DNA from: Amphibalanus amphitrite | Lineage: Eukaryota; Arthropoda; Thecostraca; Balanomorpha; Balanidae | Direction of reading: 5' to 3' | Assembly (NCBI RefSeq): GCF_019059575.1 | Contig: NW_024881673.1 | Coordinates: forward strand, 248,001 to 312,000 | DNA: 64,000 nt | In this document: one piece after another, positions 1 through 11,617 of the stretch | How positions within the stretch are numbered: position 1 is the stretch's first letter | Layout: each line of letters starts with the position of its first letter | The notes under the pieces: generated by a model | What the model saw: only the letters and a program-made list of their open reading frames with translations | Databases searched by the model: none | What the model was told of the DNA's origin: nothing | Translations under genes and position numbers: made by a program

Positions 1-1332
1 TGGGGTAATTTGAACATGTGGGGCAATTTGAACATAGTGTGAATAACAGAAAATTACGGAAAATCCATAAGTGGCATGACAATAAGACCAATGGGAGAAA
101 TTAGCGTAACTAAAAGGGCTATCATATGAACGGGGTTTAAAGTTTCAGGGAATGAAGATGTTGACGCACAGTTTAAAAAATCAATTTCGCAAGGAAAAAC
201 GCCTAACAACACGTCATTGCAACTTCATTGCAGCGCAAAATCTTGCATTGCTAGCGCCTAATACGCAACGGCTTTTGTTGTATAATGACCTAATCAGTGC
301 CTTCAATCCAAGAAATTTGCTTTTGAACCCTGTTTTTTATAATGGCAAAATAACTTTTAGCGTGGGGTAATTTGAACATAGTGTGAGAATTTGAATGAAG
401 ACAGGGATCGCTCCGAAAAAAACAACGCCCCCAGTTTTTTTTTGCCAATATTTTCGACCCAAGGCAGTAGCAGATAAGTGATGCCAGTTTTAGAAAAGTT
501 ACGTCTAATATCCGTCTAATGTCCGGCATTTTTGTTGATTTTCCGTCCAAAAATGTTAAAGTCAACTATTTGTCCAAATATGTCCGAAAATTATGCAGCT
601 ATCAACACTCAAAACCGTCATTTATATTGCTTATCATGTAATTTTACCAGCCGAAAAGTGTTCATTATATTGAGAGCTTAACAAGCTTTCCATTCGCCAA
701 TCAATGCTATGCACGATTACTTTATAAAAAGCGCTGAAGTGTAGCAAGCCATCGTCCAATGTTGTCCAGTCTGCTACCTTTGTCCAACCAATTCCGAATT
801 GGACATTGGACAAAATCAGAACTCCAAGTGTCCAGGTTTCGATTGGCACCACTTTAACAGATGTAGTACGGCTGGGAGAGTTTTTATCGAACAAAAATGA
901 TAGACGTTCTGTTAATTGAAGAGGGGCGAATTCTGTCAACTGACCGGTGTGCAGCGTGCAGATATTGCTACTCTGCAACTGTTATTTTTGCTGTTGTGTT
1001 GATTTTTCAAGTGAAGTTATGTTTAGAATTGTTCTGCCTATTTGTTTATGGGTCAAACAACATCGGTGCTGGCGAGACTATCGTTTTTATGACAGGTAAA
1101 GGCATTATGTTTAAATTACCCCACGGTGGGGCAATTTGAACACACCGTGGCTTGGTGGAGAAGTGAGGCTATGCTATTCAAGGTATGCTAGGCTCGTCCA
1201 AAAATGAGGCTTGCATGGTGAAAGCAAGTGCCACTTGCGCTACTGAAGCAGTTTTTCTTCATCCAGGGTTGAACTGGAATTTGGTACAACGGAGAAGACG
1301 TAAAAATATGTTCAAATTACCCCACACTACCC
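1..1332. mobile_element. Right part of a TA-target DNA transposon, left end outside window
   Basis: The stretch is bounded on the right by a terminal sequence ending TTACCCCACACTACCC followed by TA. The word GGGGTAATTTGAACA (or GGGGCAATTTGAACA) recurs near position 1, 20 and 365, and in inverted form near 1100 and 1308. Its terminal layout matches three complete TA-flanked elements in this window (33012-39365, 42751-45793, 51068-52009). No transposase reading frame is visible. The left boundary cannot be seen. Confidence 0.6.
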
Positions 1333-1335
1333 TAT

Positions 1336-1757
1336 GCGATATGACCTCCTTCGACCAACTTGGTGACCTGAAGGGCTCTGACCTGACCTTCACCCGAAGT
1401 CAACATTTTAGGTTGAGCTCGACCGAACAAAATGTATACCATTCGACGTGCCTGAGCCAGGCAAACAAGATGCTGTCAAAATCGCGGCTCTGTGAACATT
1501 TCTGACGAAGTTGTTTGCCAAAAACTGACACTTAGCTTGGGCCACTTGACCGGACCTCAGATGTGACCGGTTAACCTGAGGCCTTGAAATCAGCTACTAA
1601 TCGCTGCGTAGTGCGTCTCGTAACGGCGCATACGTTTGTCTTTTCCGCGAAAATCTAGCTCAACCAGGGGCGAAACGGCGAGTCTTATCAACTTACAACT
1701 AACCCCTCCCCTCTCGGCCGGGGCGTATGAAGAAAACCAATAGGTCCGGCGAGGTTT
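1336..1757. mobile_element. Fragment of a TTAA element (right end, decayed)
   Basis: This is similar in order and wording to the last 400 bases of the complete element 55290-56337, including the AACCAATAGGTCCGGCGAGG terminus. The final GGGTTAA has decayed to GGTTTGG. It abuts the TA element on its left. Confidence 0.55.
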
Positions 1758-2590
1758 GGTTTAAGAAATATGGCTAGTTAACGATAGGTATTTTAAGTAG
1801 CACTGTTTCTTAAGGTGTTTGTATACAAGCGCTGCGCACATAAAAACAAAAAAACAAAACAAAAATGTTGGCTGGCACGGCCAGGCAACGGCCCTGCATC
1901 TGTACTGTACCGCTGTTTCAGGCGCTTTATATATTACAAGTGCTTTATATAGGTATTAGGTATACATTACACAATATGAAATTTATCATTTCACGATTCA
2001 GTACGCATTAGTGAATTACGATGCTATCTAGAATCAGAAACGGTCCAGTTGCGATAAACTTTTGAAATAGCGAAAGAGAAACAGCCACGGATGGGCTATG
2101 GCGAATGCATTACCTACTCCAAGAGCAAGATAGAGGAGGTTGGAGCAGGGCCCTCCTTGACTTTGTAGGGGCTAGAGCTGCCACTTGAACAGGGAAGCAA
2201 TCTTGGAGGAGTTTAGATGCGTTAGGAAGTGAGACTGGAACAGACCCATTGTGTCCGGTAGATGGGTGGAAACTTACCTATATCTAAGAGGTAGGTAAGG
2301 CGGAACGTTTACCTGTACCGATTGTTATGTTAATTCTAACGGTTCATTTTTCCTCACTGATCTGTCTGGTGAAAATGTGAGCTGCTAGCTGAGCTGAATG
2401 ACCGGGAGTAAACGCATTTTAGCGTTAGTTGCATTGCAGCCGACGGGCGCAGAGTGATCTGTGACGTCACGAATCAGTAGTTCTCCCGCTGCCCATAGAT
2501 GACGCTAGTGTGGTCTACGCATCCCGCCCATAGATGGCGCTGATACATGTTGCCACTTCTCGCGGCCGGAGCAGCCTACCTTTCTATAGA
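1758..2590. other. Non-coding interval
   Basis: No supported gene. It holds one CRE palindrome TGACGTCA at 2462-2469 and two near-identical words CCCATAGATGACGCT / CCCATAGATGGCGCT around 2490 and 2530, apparently the remains of a repeat. Confidence 0.5.
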
Positions 2591-2596
2591 GCCTTG

Positions 2597-3000
2597 GGTA
2601 CAGCATGCTTCAGGCGCTGTATGCCAGAGCCATCTGCTGCCGACATAAGAAACTACTGAGTCGTGCGGTACAGCATGCTTCAGGTGCTGTATGCCAGAGC
2701 CATCTGTTGGCGACATAAGAAACTACTGAGTCGTGCGGTACAGCATGCTTCAGGTGCTGTATGCCGGAGCCATCTGTTGGCGACATAAGAAACTACTGAG
2801 TCGTGCGGTACAGCATGGTGCTGTATGTCAGAGCCATCTGTTGCCGACATAAGAAACTACTGAGTCGTGCGGTACAGCATGCTTCAGGCGCTGTATGTCA
2901 GAGCCATCTGTTGCCGACATAAGAAACTACTGAGTCGAGTGGTACAGCATGCTTCAGGCGCTGTATGCCAGAGCCATCTGTTTGATAAATATCAAACTAC
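2597..3000. repeat. 70-bp tandem repeat, six units
   Basis: Units start with GGTACAGCATGCTTCAGG at 2597, 2667, 2737, 2807, 2871 and 2941. The period is 70 except for one 64-bp unit that lost six bases. Units differ by a few substitutions, and the last one diverges after CCATCTG. It directly precedes the first splice-flanked cassette. Confidence 0.9.
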
Positions 3001-3056
3001 TGAGACGTGCGTACAGGAGGAAACAGTGTGCCCGCCGATATCGCGTCTGTACTCAC

Positions 3057-3118
3057 GGACGCTGGTGGCGTGATTGGTCCCGGAGCCGGTGGTGCTGGTG
3101 GTGGTGATGGTAGATGAC
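3057..3118 (-). CDS. Splice-flanked low-complexity exon cassette 1
   Basis: On the minus strand this 62-nt block is preceded by CTTCTTTTTCAG and followed by GTGAGTACAG, which are good acceptor and donor matches. One frame reads proline-rich (HLPSPPPAPPAPGP). It is the first of nine related cassettes (to 15657), all bounded by a YAG acceptor and a GTRAGT donor. Most are 2 mod 3 in length, so adjacent copies could not be joined in one frame; they would have to be mutually exclusive, or are not coding. No domain is recognisable. Confidence 0.35.
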
Positions 3119-3363
3119 CTGAAAAAGAAGTAGCACATGTTGTGTTCCACTTGTTATTCACTGTAAGAAAATTATTGCGCCACTTTTATTATTAACACCC
3201 CTTGCGTTCATTAGCACTGCATTCCTGATGAAATATTTGTTACAAGAAAATATATAGCCTATCGATATAAATTTGGTGATGAAAAATAAAATATCAGTGT
3301 GTCTCGAACTTACGACTAAAATAAAAAATATAGCTTTTATGGTCAATTGCTGACGAGGCTCAC

Positions 3364-3497
3364 GGAGGCTGGTGGCGGGCTTGGTGTAGAGGCCCGTGGT
3401 GCTGGTGGTGGCGGGCTTGGTGCTGAGGCCGGTGGTGCTGGTGGTGGCGGGCTTGGTGTTGAGGCCGGTGGTGCTGGTGGTGGTGCTGGTAGATGAC
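3364..3497 (-). CDS. Splice-flanked exon cassette 2
   Basis: At 134 nt this is the longest cassette, made of three internal GCTGGTGGTGGCGGGCTTGG-type repeats. The minus-strand acceptor is CTCCCTTTCAG and the donor GTGAGCC. The proline frame reads PAPPPAPPASTPSPPPPAPP and the alternative frame is Thr/Ser-rich (mucin-like). The function is unknown. Confidence 0.35.
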
Positions 3498-3753
3498 CTG
3501 AAAGGGAGATAATACAAAATGACCAAAAACCGATAGAACTCCTATAAAATACGGAGGATTCACCACTCAACCAGCCCTACGGTCAACAGAATCCTGACGG
3601 AATCCGTTATTATTGTTGTATAATGATATCAATATTACTATTTGTTATTCCTATCGATCTGATTATGAAAAAATAATGACCACAAATCCTATGTAACAAT
3701 GCGGAAAGAACAAGTTTTACGTTTCAGGATGCATTCAATGATAAGACACTCAC

Positions 3754-3833
3754 GGAGGCTGGTGGAGGACTTGATCCCGGAGCCGGTGGTGCTGGTTGCG
3801 GTGCTGGTGATGGTGATGGTGGTGATGGCGGAC
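3754..3833 (-). CDS. Splice-flanked exon cassette 3
   Basis: This 80-nt block has acceptor ATTGTTTCAG and donor GTGAGTGTC on the minus strand. On the plus strand the same block is also open, reading LTEAGGGLDPGAGGAGC and ending in a stop shared with the cassettes at 4282 and 9281, so the coding strand is not settled by sequence alone. Confidence 0.33.
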
Positions 3834-4131
3834 CTGAAACAATATGAACGATTAAATCATTATATATGACAGACGAAACGATCACCTTGTCATACATACA
3901 GAGCGGTAGCAATGTCTACGGCAAAATAAACACAAATGTTCGGACAAGTACATTCAATACAAAAAGTATCGATAACATATAACAAGACCGTGAAATATAT
4001 AACTGAAAAAAATACATTCATGGTGTTTTTCATGCCAATTAAAGGACTAGGTATTTATTGGTAAGATCAAAGAAGAGTCGGAACTGACAGTTTGGTAGAC
4101 CGAAAAAATATCAATGTACCTAACGAAGACA

Positions 4132-4387
4132 ATGGAAAAAATCAAATATTTCACTGCTTTTATTCTTATTTTTATTTTTAGTTTTTTATAGTTTCTGCAT
4201 CATTCAGCAACGCCAAATGTTTTTTTTTTCCAGAGACAAGCAACAGGCAACAGTGCCCGCCGATATCCCGTCTGTACTCACGGAGGCTGGTGGCGGGCTT
4301 GATTCCGGAGCCGGTGGTGCTGGTTGCGGTGATGGTGATGGTGATGGTGGTGGTGATGGTGGTGATGGCGGACCTGAAACAATATGA
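4132..4387 (+). pseudogene. Decayed plus-strand ORF with hydrophobic leader and Gly/Asp-rich tail
   Basis: An ATG at 4132 opens a leader of Ile/Leu/Phe residues that is the counterpart of those at 8903 and 14893, but here it meets a TAG after about 19 codons (one base is missing in a T run). The Gly/Asp-rich part resumes in another frame and ends PETI-stop. It may simply be the antisense of cassette 4. Confidence 0.25.
4282..4373 (-). CDS. Splice-flanked exon cassette 4
   Basis: This 92-nt block has acceptor ATTGTTTCAG and donor GTGAGTACAGACG on the minus strand. The proline frame reads GPPSPPSPPPSPSPSPQPAP. About 450 bases of flanking DNA on its intron side are nearly identical to the DNA around cassette 3, which shows segmental tandem duplication of cassette plus intron. 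Confidence 0.35.
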
Positions 4388-5169
4388 ACGATTAAATCAT
4401 TATATATGACAGACGAAACGATCACCTTATCATACAGACAGAGTGGTAGCAATGTCTACGGCAAAATAAACAAAAATGGTCGGACAAGTACATTCAATAC
4501 AAAAAGTATCGATAACATATAGCAAGACCGTGAAATATATAACTGAAAAAAAATACGTTCATGGTGTTTCTCATGCCAAGTAAAGGACTATTTATTGGTA
4601 AGATCAAAGAAGAGTCGGAACTGACAGTTTGGTAGACCGAATAAATATAAATGTACCCAACGGAGACAATGAAAAAATCCATGGTGTGTCAAAAGTGGAA
4701 ATAGCCTCCCGGCTTTAGTTCGCCAGCCTTGTCAACAGATGGCAGCACCACAATATGGGCAGCGGATCGTGCAATTGAGGTCAAATTTTCGTTATCTGCT
4801 AAGAATTGAATGGCGGATCTTTTCATGCAAGAATCATGTAAATCGGTCCACAACTTTTCTAGCAACAGAGATATGAAGTCAAACACCCTGCCAGAGCGGC
4901 GGCGCGGCGGCCGGCGGCGCCCGTTACGCGCCGTCTGGGAGACTGGCGGCGCTGAACGGTTCCGACTTGGCACTGCACTTAAACCTGTTAACTGCTTGGA
5001 ATAGTTATTATAGCAAAATATTCATTCAAGTGAGGAATGACCAAGGGCAGGAAGTATGTATGCTTGTGTGCGTACTGTGTAAGCCAAGAAACTGCATTAG
5101 CAGACAGTGGCGTATCCAGGGGGGAGGCCAAGAGGCCATGGCCTCCCCCTTTGGCATCAAACATGCAAG

Positions 5170-5970
5170 TGGGCCCTTTGGGTCACTTGAGTGCAGTGAC
5201 GTACCCAAGGGGGGCCATGGGGGCCCTGAGGGGCGCCCTGGTTACCTGAGGGTCCCCCTGGTCACCTGAGGGGTCCCTGATTAGCTGAGGGGTCCCTGGT
5301 TACCTGAGTGGCCCCTGGTTATCTGAGGGGCCCATGGTTATCTGAGGGGCCCCTGGTTATCTGAGGGGACCCTGGTTATCTGAAGGACTCCTGGTTACCT
5401 GAGGGGCCCCTGGCTACGGGGGCCCTGGTAACCTGAGTGGCCCTTGTTATCTGAGGGGCCCATGGTTACCTGAGGGGCCCCTGGTTTCCTGAGGTGCCCC
5501 TGCTTACCTGAGGGGCCCCTGATTACCTAAGGGGCTCGTGATTGCCTGAGAGCCCCTGATTTTCTGAGAAGCCCCTGGTTACCAGTGGGGCCTCTTGTTA
5601 TATGAGGGACCCCTGGTTATCTGAGGGGTCCCTGGTTACCTGAGGGGCCCCTAGCTATCTAAAGGGCCCCTAGCTACCTGAGGGCCCCTGATCCCCTGGG
5701 TGACCCCTGGCCAGTGGTCTGAAGAAACCCTGGTCACCTGAAGGGCCCATGTTTACCCCAGGAGTACCTGGTTATATGAAGAGCCCCTGCAGTCACATTA
5801 AGGCCCTTAGTTACCCGTGAAGCCCCTGGTATAACCGTTCCCTGGTTATCAGAGGGTCCCCTGGTCAATTGAAAGACCCCTGGTCAATTGAAAGGCCCTG
5901 GTCAATTGAAAGGCCCCTGGTCATCTGAGAGGCCCCTGATTACCTGAACGGCCCGTGATCACTTGGATTC
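5170..5970. repeat. Degenerate ~20-bp minisatellite, GAGGGGCCCCTGGTTAYCT type
   Basis: About 35-40 imperfect units of CTGAGGGGCCCCTGGTTATC follow one another inside the hAT element, getting more diverged towards the right. Short open frames here are by-products of the repeat. Confidence 0.85.
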
Positions 5971-5999
5971 AATGGTATGGCCAGGGGCGAGGGGGCACG

Positions 6000-6680
6000 T
6001 GTCCGTTATAGGGTTTAGGGTCCCCTCGGGCCCGAGAGGACCTGCGGTGCCAATTGGCGGCAGAGGGCCCGCGCTGGCAACGCTTCAACTGGAAAGGAGA
6101 CCACAGGGCTTGTGAGAACACCCCATGGGCTTTTCTGTAGCCACACTTATCTCCAGAGGGGCCTCACGCCAGGTTCTGAGGGACCTTGCCGGCCTCTGAG
6201 GGTCCTTGAAGGCTAATGAGAGATCAGCTGTAAGGGCCTCATACCCGTTTGCTATGGCCCCACGGCCCACACCGGTGTTTCTGAGGGCCCTCACAACGGC
6301 GCCTGCGAGGGCCTCCACTGCCACCTCTAAGGGCCCCACACCACTCACCAGTGCCTTTTAAGGGCCTACTTCGGCGGCTCTGAGAGCCCCCACACCGGCG
6401 CCTCCGAGGGCCCTATGCAGCGCATCTGACGGTCACTTACCAGCGACTCTGAGGGCCTCTTACCGACCTCTGAGGGTCCCTTGCCGGCCTATGAAGGGCC
6501 ACCAGTAACTTTCAGGGCCCCACACACGCCTAAGTGATGGCCCCCACCAGTGTCTCTAAGCCCCAAGGCCCTCACAACGGCGCCTGTGAGGACCCCACAC
6601 CAGCGCATCTGATAGCCTTTTACCGACACCTCTGAGGGACTAACACAGGTGACTCTGAGGCGCTCGCTCGCTTCACTTCC
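6000..6680. repeat. Degenerate ~30-bp GGCC-rich minisatellite
   Basis: Units of the form CTCTGAGGGCCCYACACCGG repeat with drifting length. It is the same dispersed family found in other elements at 12345, 21960, 23839, 36261 and 53623. Confidence 0.8.
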
Positions 6681-7059
6681 TCATAAAATACCGAGCATTT
6701 TATGCATACTTCTCAAGCAAGAAATGATATTTTTACCTGCCAATTTTGCACATTTTCTCAGGACTTAGGCAGACAGGCAGACAGACGGACAGAGAGGCCC
6801 GTCTGCAAGGGGGGACCGGACCCACTGTGCCCAATCCCCTCATCGAAAGGTTCTGGAAACGCCCCTGCCTGGGTTGACAGCGGCATCCGGGTGACCCGTG
6901 GGCCCCTTTGAGAGCAGGCGGCCCCCTCCTGGGCGAAATCCTGGGTACGTACTACATGCCTGCTTGAGTGTCCCAAGAGAAACGATATCTTCAGGGCCTC
7001 ATCCAAAGTACTGGCCTAAGCATAACTAAAGTCAAACTGCGTCAAACTATCTTAAAATG

Positions 7060-8030
7060 CCATTTGATGGCGCTCATAGGCCCTCAGAGGCCAAGGCCGA
7101 GCCCCCAGAGGCTAGCGTGGGCCCTCAGAGGTCGCTTTGGCGGCCATAAAGAAGCTTACATGTACTTGAGCGTGGGATCCTTTGAGGCTGGTGTAGAGCC
7201 TTAAGGAGCCAGCGCTCAGCCCTCTAAGGCCAGCGTGGGCCCTCTAAGGCCATTGTGGTGTCTTCTAAGGCCAATGTGGGGCCTTCTAAGGCCAGTGTGA
7301 GGCCTTGTAAGGCCAGTGTTTGCCCTCTATGTCCAGCATGGGGCCGTCTATGTCCAGCGTGGGGTAGCCCAGCGACATGGGGCTTTCTTAGGTCAGATTG
7401 AGGCCCATTGGCCACCGAGACTAGCTTGGGGCCCTCCGAAGACAATGCGGAGCCCCTTTAGGCCAGTGTTGGGCACTCTGTGACCAGCGTGAACCATCTG
7501 CGGCCAGCGTGGGGCCATCTGTCATCTGACTTCAGACTTCAGAGACTGGTGCTGGGCCCTCAGAAGCCAGCGCGGGCCTTCATAGGCTGGCGTCGGGCCA
7601 TTAGAGGCCACCTCTAGGGCCTCGGCAACCAATTTTCAGATCTTATGCATGTTTGGGCCCCTTGAGGTAGGAGTGGCCCTTATAAAGGCCGGCGTGGGAC
7701 CCTCAGGGGGCATCATGGGGTTCTAGGGACCGGCGTGCGTTCGAGAGCGGTATAGGGTCCTCAGACTGACTCAAAGACTCCGAAGAGCCGGCGGGGGGGT
7801 ATGAGGTCAGCCATAGCATGGGTCTACTGAGGCCATTATGGGGCCCGCAGGCCAGCGTGGTTCACTCTGTTGCCGGTGTTGGGCTTTCCGAAGCCAGAAT
7901 GAGCCTTCAGATGCCGGAATGAGGCCAATGTGGGCGACTTAGAGCCATCAGAGTCTAGATCAGAGCTCAACCCGAGTCGAACCCTCCTAAAGTTAAGGGT
8001 ATCAGCCCTCAACCAGCGCAAGACACTAAG
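7060..8030. repeat. GGCC-rich minisatellite, opposite orientation
   Basis: Units such as GGCCAGCGTGGGCCCTCTAA are the reverse complement of the type at 6000-6680, so the hAT element carries converging blocks of one minisatellite. Confidence 0.8.
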
Positions 8031-8902
8031 AGATTGACATCTGCCCTTTGAAAAATGTTACAATCGTAAAAAATTGACAAAACATTTTGTTTTTGATAAT
8101 CTTTAGTGGCCCCGGCACCGACCAAAGAAAAAAACTGTATGCCTACTGCTGAAATAAATTGTATGTACCTACACTTCATACAGAGCTATCGATGTCGATG
8201 GCTTTTTCATGTTTTTCTTTTCTTTTTTAGATTGCCGAGTGTGCTTAAAAAGGCTCCCTCACATGGTAAAAGTGACACAGAACCGCACCTGGGCGTGGGT
8301 TAAGTGCGTCACTACTGGGGCCCCTAAGGTAAGGGTGGGGCCCCTTGAGCAGGTTTGGCCTCCCCCTTTTCAAGATCCTGGATACGCCACTGTTAGCAGA
8401 TACTCGCTAATATTAGATCCAGCCAAGTCCAAACGCATTCCAGGGGATATGTTTCTGATGGGTCAACAATATTTATCGTTCGAGGGCGGATACAGTTTTA
8501 ACAATACAAAAAATATTTTTGCACAGCTCTATTCCTTGAATAATTCTCTTCAGCGCCTCATTCCTAGTTAAGCGAATTAGCCCACCCTGGTTGAATAAAT
8601 AAGCCGATTTCGCCACAAGGTCGCGAAAAACCGACCGAAAACGGCCGCGCTCAACGTTAATTTGGGCATGCAGACTCTTAAAAACTCGCATTGGGCGGGT
8701 AGGGTTTCCCAGGTATTGGCTCCAAAACACCGTATTCGGCTCCCGAATACGTCCAAGTGACCCGCCTCGTTCTTAGTTAAGCTCTAATTAGATCAAGTGA
8801 CTCATAAGGAGCGAAAAAGCGACAAAAAGCATGAATTTCCCTATGGCGGCGGGCTGCCGGGTTGCCAGACGGCGCACCGGCTATTTCCACTTTTGACACA
8901 CC

Positions 8903-9124
8903 ATGAAATGTTTCACTGCTATTATTCTTATTTTCATTTTTAGTTTGTTTATAGTCTCTGCATCATTGAACATCGCCAAATGTTTGAGTTTCCCAGAGAC
9001 AAGCAAGAGGCAACAGTGCCCGGTTATCGCGTCTGTACTCACGGAGACTGGTGGCGGGCCTGGTTCCGGAGCCGGTGGTGCTGGTGGTGGTGCTGGTAGA
9101 TGGTGCTGGTGGTGGTGCTGGTAG
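8903..9124 (+). CDS. Small plus-strand ORF, signal-peptide-like leader and Gly-rich tail
   Basis: The frame begins MKCFTAIILIFIFSLFIVSA, a good secretory leader with a short basic start and hydrophobic core, followed by a Cys pair and a tail ending GGGPGSGAGGAGGGAGRW. The ATG is supplied by the end of the neighbouring transposon (CACACCATG), so the ORF is open partly by chance of insertion. It overlaps antisense cassette 5. It could be a secreted glycine-rich peptide, or only the antisense of a proline-rich exon. Confidence 0.3.
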   Translation: MKCFTAIILIFIFSLFIVSASLNIAKCLSFPETSKRQQCPVIASVLTETGGGPGSGAGGAGGGAGRWCWWWCW

Positions 9125-9129
9125 ATGAT
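9043..9129 (-). CDS. Splice-flanked exon cassette 5
   Basis: This 87-nt block has minus-strand acceptor ACTGCTTTCCAG and donor GTGAGTACAGACG. An internal duplication of GGTGCTGGTAGATG has lengthened it, making it the only cassette divisible by three. Confidence 0.33.
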
Positions 9130-9280
9130 CTGGAAAGCAGTCAGTAGGTTTTTAGATCAGCGTGTTAGGCACAGTAAGAACAAGAAGTAAGACAAACAGA
9201 GGAAATGGTCAAAATTATGACGATTGGAAAAAGGTTTTGAGTTTTACATGTTCATTGTCATTTTATGATTTGACACTCAC

Positions 9281-9372
9281 GAAGGCTGGTGGAGGATTTG
9301 ATTCCGAAGCCGGTGGTGCTGGTGATGGTGGTGGTGGTGGTGATGGTGCTGGTGATGGTGGTGATGGCGGAC
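9281..9372 (-). CDS. Splice-flanked exon cassette 6
   Basis: This 92-nt block has acceptor ATTGTTTCAG and donor GTGAGTGTC on the minus strand. The intron-side flank is again a near copy of the flanks of cassettes 3 and 4, up to the point (9540) where the next transposon interrupts it. Confidence 0.33.
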
Positions 9373-10435
9373 CTGAAACAATATGAACGATTAAATCATT
9401 ATATATGACAGACGAAACGATCGCCTTATCATACAGACAGAGTGGTAGCAATGTCTACGGCAAAATAAACAAAATTGCTCGGACAAGTACATTCAATAGA
9501 AAAAGTATCGATAACATATAGCATGACCATGAAATATATGTTACCTACAGGGAGTTTGAGAAATCCGTGAGTTTGCAAACTCCCTAGTGAGTTTGCAAAC
9601 TCACTAGGGAGTTTACAAATTCACTAGGGTGTTTGCAAAGTCACTGACCGGTCAGGGAGTTTGAGAAATTCCAGAGCGATTGGGCCAAATAAAATCAAAT
9701 GTGTAAGATGCACTGGCGGTCGCAGGGGGGGGGGGGGGGCACGGGGGCCATGGCCCCCCCTTTGGTGCTGAAAGGTGGGGCCATACTATCTTTTGGCCCC
9801 ACCTTTCAGATCGAACAAAAGTCCTAGAAAAGCTTTTCGTATGTTTCATTTTCTTTCTTGCGCCATCAAAGGACGTAAATTTCACTCATGAGTGGGCTCA
9901 GCTTCGCATTCTGTCAATTTGGCGGTCAGCGTCGCTGGCACCGGTTCACGAGTATGGCCGGATCTTATATGGAATATCAGCGTGGGTTTACTTGAGGCTC
10001 TCGTAGGCCCAGCATTCAGCAATGACTGGCATGAGACCCTCTTCGGCAGTGGCGGGTGGGCCCTGCTAAAGGAGATTGGCTCCAAGACACTAAAGTAAGA
10101 CCTCATGGGTTGGTGCTGTGCACCTCAGAAGCCCGGTGGTGACGCCGTACGCCGGCTTGGTTTCTTAAATTAGCGTGGGACCTCCGGGGCCTGCATAGAG
10201 TTGAGTTTGCATGAGCTAGTATGTAATCTCAGAGGCATGTGTGTAATGTGTACACAGTGGCGGTCGCGGGGGCCGGGGGGGGGGGCATCAGGGCCATGCC
10301 CCCAAAGGTCAACAAAGGGGGCCATCATATCATTTGCCCCCCCCCCCTCAAACAACCAATGGGCCCCCATATAAGTGTATGGGGCCCTGGCAATTATTCG
10401 ATCGTCACGAGGCTAAAAAAAACCACGCCCAGCTA

Positions 10436-11617
10436 TTAACCCGCGCCCTGATGGGGGGGGCCATTTTGGCCCCCCCCTGTGGTTTTTCTTAAATAGCGAG
10501 AAAACGGCGGCGCGCAGCGCCGCCAAATTTTGGGTACCTTACCGGGCATCAATTTGACACCTTCACACAAAATTTCAAGTCACAGGTCACCTTAGGTCAG
10601 GAGTTATTGAGGTCAAACTGAGGTCATGTTCGAGCAAAAATGAGCAAAAAACATGACATCTTGAAACGCTCACCAATTCTACAGTTAACAAGCAATTTTA
10701 AAGTTCTTTATGTGGTTGTGTAGAAAAAAGACGGCGCTACAAAACTGCTATCTCGGATTTTCGACACTTTGGGATTTTGACCCCCAAAAATAAAAAAAAT
10801 GATTTTTTTAGAAAAACTCAAAAAATTTCCAAAAAAATTTCGAATTTCGAAAAAACCGGAATATATGTGATAGTCCCTGCGCTCTTCGATATACATACCA
10901 AATTTTAGATCGATACCTCTTTTTTTGGCCAAGTTATAGCGAAAAAACTGTTAAAAATTGATGACGTCAAATTTTCGAACTCAATTTTTAGCAATTCTAG
11001 ACCTCGTAGCGCAAAACGGAGACCACCATTGAACTCCCCGTGACGAGCTGCATCGAATCAATACCCATTTTATGCAAAAATATCAACTTTGAAATTTGAC
11101 CTAATTTGACCTGACCTTGACCTGACCTTGACCTGACCTTGACCAAAACGTGACCTAAGCTGGCCCTAAAGACTGTCTGACCCACATAATCGCATTTGTC
11201 ATGTAAAATGAACCATAAAACATGTATCACACGACACTTTCATATTGTGACCCCCCCAGTGACCTGACCTCTGTGACCTGACCTGGTATCAGTGACCTCA
11301 AATAGCAAAATATGTGTTTGAAGAACATTTATCCATCGATGATTTTCAATGAAATGCATTTTACTCGATTTTACAACGCATTTCTTGAAATGCCTGTAAA
11401 CGGTGAAAATTCAACCTTTGACCTGACCTGTGACGTCATCGGTTTGACCGAGGTCAATGAAATTCGGTCAAAAGGTAGTTCCCCGCTGGGGCTATCCAAC
11501 ACCGTTTACCGCTTGTCGCTATGTTGCGTGGTTCTCGAGATCTGAGGGGGGGCCAAAATGGCCCCCCCCCCCCTTCAGACCGCGTTGCTCGGCAGACCCC
11601 ATCTGGGCGCGGGTTAA
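10436..11617. mobile_element. TTAA element, 1182 bp
   Basis: It runs from TTAACCCGCGCCC to GGGCGCGGGTTAA. A G8/C7 hairpin around CCATTTTGG lies just inside the left end and a matching one inside the right end. The interior has repeated TGACCT/AGGTCA half-sites and TGACGTCA. It sits in the word AGCTATTAACAGCTCCC, whose intact form survives inverted near 37235. It has no ORF of use. Confidence 0.85.

Larger units (their letters stand above)
5105..8392. mobile_element. Non-autonomous hAT-type element with 8-bp TSD TTAGCAGA
   Basis: The ends are CAGTGGCGTATCCAGG and its reverse complement CCTGGATACGCCACTG, a typical hAT terminus. The flanks at 5097-5104 and 8393-8400 are the identical octamer TTAGCAGA. 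The 3.3-kb interior is almost entirely degenerate GGCC-rich minisatellite with no transposase. It is inserted in the 4680-8905 element. Confidence 0.88.
4680..8905. mobile_element. TIR element with 27-bp perfect inverted ends, carrying a nested hAT
   Basis: The left end CATGGTGTGTCAAAAGTGGA at 4680 is matched by its exact reverse complement ending at 8905; 27 bases are perfect. Without the nested hAT it would be about 0.93 kb. Comparison with uninterrupted paralogues (near 4146 and 14900) shows host sequence continuing directly across the insertion, with no obvious target duplication. No transposase ORF is visible and the superfamily is unassigned. Confidence 0.7.

Noticed and set aside
2597..3000. 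CRISPR-like or rDNA-spacer-like array
   Set aside because: The 70-bp units are contiguous, with no spacers and no rRNA nearby.
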